A DNA stretch of 7,596 bases. Origin: Gemmatimonadales bacterium UBA4718. Lineage in GTDB: Bacteria; Gemmatimonadota; Gemmatimonadetes; Gemmatimonadales; Gemmatimonadaceae. Shown here one piece after another: positions 7,181 to 7,596 of the stretch. The number at the start of each line of letters is the position of its first letter. The stretch's first letter is position 1. A program made the position numbers and the translations under genes. The DNA lies in assembly GCA_002404375.1 (NCBI GenBank), contig DHJO01000041.1:1294-8889 (forward strand), written 5' to 3'. A model generated the notes under the pieces. It did no database searches. It had not been told where the DNA came from and saw only the letters and a list, made by a program, of their open reading frames with translations.

Positions 7181-7596
7181 CTGCCGTTCATCGAGGCGGT
7201 CTGGCTCGCTCTGGCGCAAATCCGCGTGCAGAAGCTGAAAAGCTTTTTCACGCTCCTCGGCGTTTGCATCGGCGTGATGTTCCTGATCGCCGTCATCTCC
7301 ATCGTGCAGGGTATGAGCAACTACATGGAGAACGACTTCGCCGCGAAGATGCTCGGCGTGAACACGTTCACGCTGCGGCGCTTCCCGTGGTTCGGTGATG
7401 GCGCAGGGTCCGAGGAAGAGTGGCGCGCCTGGCTCCGCCGGCCGCGCATTTATCATACGGATCTTGCTCTTGTCGGGAGTGTTCTGCCACCCGGATCGAG
7501 AATCGCCGTGGAGAGCCAGGAATATCTCCAGGCCCAATCACAGTGGGCGCGCCCCAAGCAGGTCGAAGCGCATGCGATCGACGGCGACTACTTCAC
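7181..7596 (+). CDS. MacB/FtsX-type ABC permease, C-terminus cut by window edge
   Basis: Inner-membrane permease subunit that partners the ATPase before it. The 138 codons in view are open to the edge. An amphipathic N-terminal helix (PFIEAVWLALAQIR) leads into the first membrane segment at about residues 22-43 (FFTLLGVCIGVMFLIAVISI), followed by the start of the MacB-type periplasmic domain (GVNTFTLRRF and beyond). The pattern of a short helix, a KLKSF-type basic stretch and then TLLGVCIGV matches MacB/FtsX permeases that begin about 20 residues before the first membrane segment. That pattern, the Shine-Dalgarno at 7168-7175 and the one-base gap after the ATPase stop place the start at CTG 7181. 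GTG 7226 is the next option but would remove the amphipathic helix. The remaining three membrane segments expected of the family would lie beyond the window. Confidence 0.9.
   Translation, partial: MPFIEAVWLALAQIRVQKLKSFFTLLGVCIGVMFLIAVISIVQGMSNYMENDFAAKMLGVNTFTLRRFPWFGDGAGSEEEWRAWLRRPRIYHTDLALVGSVLPPGSRIAVESQEYLQAQSQWARPKQVEAHAIDGDYF

Noticed and set aside
7133..7537. Minus-strand open frame of 134 codons
   Set aside because: Antisense to the end of the ATPase and the start of the permease, both strongly supported; no domain in the product.
1..7596. Previously undescribed defence system, mobile element, CRISPR array or RNA gene
   Set aside because: Every long stretch is explained by a kinase, a creatininase homologue and a tripartite exporter. 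I saw no repeat array, terminal inverted repeats, integrase, transposase or tRNA-like structure.

Overview
The window is GC-rich, gene-dense bacterial DNA from a Gram-negative-type (diderm) organism, since it encodes a TolC-family outer-membrane channel with a signal peptide. The style of the histidine kinase and of the split MacB-like permease, together with poor Shine-Dalgarno sites before most genes, suggests an environmental phylum such as Gemmatimonadota. That assignment is from recall and is tentative; no rRNA or other marker gene is present.

Layout. (1) Positions 1-2621, minus strand: one frame, checked codon by codon and free of stops, encodes most of a very large sensor histidine kinase. 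It runs off the left edge just after the phospho-acceptor His of the H-box. It has about ten predicted membrane segments and three predicted extracytoplasmic regions. (2) A short divergent gap of about 60 bp with no clear start codon for the kinase. (3) 2683-3429, plus strand: a creatininase-family metal-dependent amidohydrolase of unknown substrate. (4) 3430-3580: an AT-richer intergenic region with overlapping inverted repeats and a possible -10 box. (5) 3581 to the right edge, plus strand: a tight four-gene export operon. It encodes a TolC-like outer-membrane channel, a MacA-like periplasmic adaptor, a MacB/LolD-type ABC ATPase, and the N-terminal part of a MacB/FtsX-type permease. The permease appears to start at a CTG codon behind a strong Shine-Dalgarno sequence.

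How the genes fit together. The four right-hand genes form a complete MacAB-TolC-type tripartite exporter, with MacB split into separate ATPase and permease polypeptides. The permease takes substrate from the inner membrane or periplasm, ATP hydrolysis drives it, and the adaptor links it to the outer-membrane channel. The exported substrate (antibiotic, peptide, lipid or siderophore) cannot be read from the sequence. The kinase probably pairs with a response regulator beyond the left edge. A link between kinase and exporter is only a guess from proximity. I see no mobile elements, RNA genes, CRISPR arrays or phage genes. The most unusual items are the kinase architecture, the CTG start of the permease, and a Cys-containing insertion in the TolC homologue.
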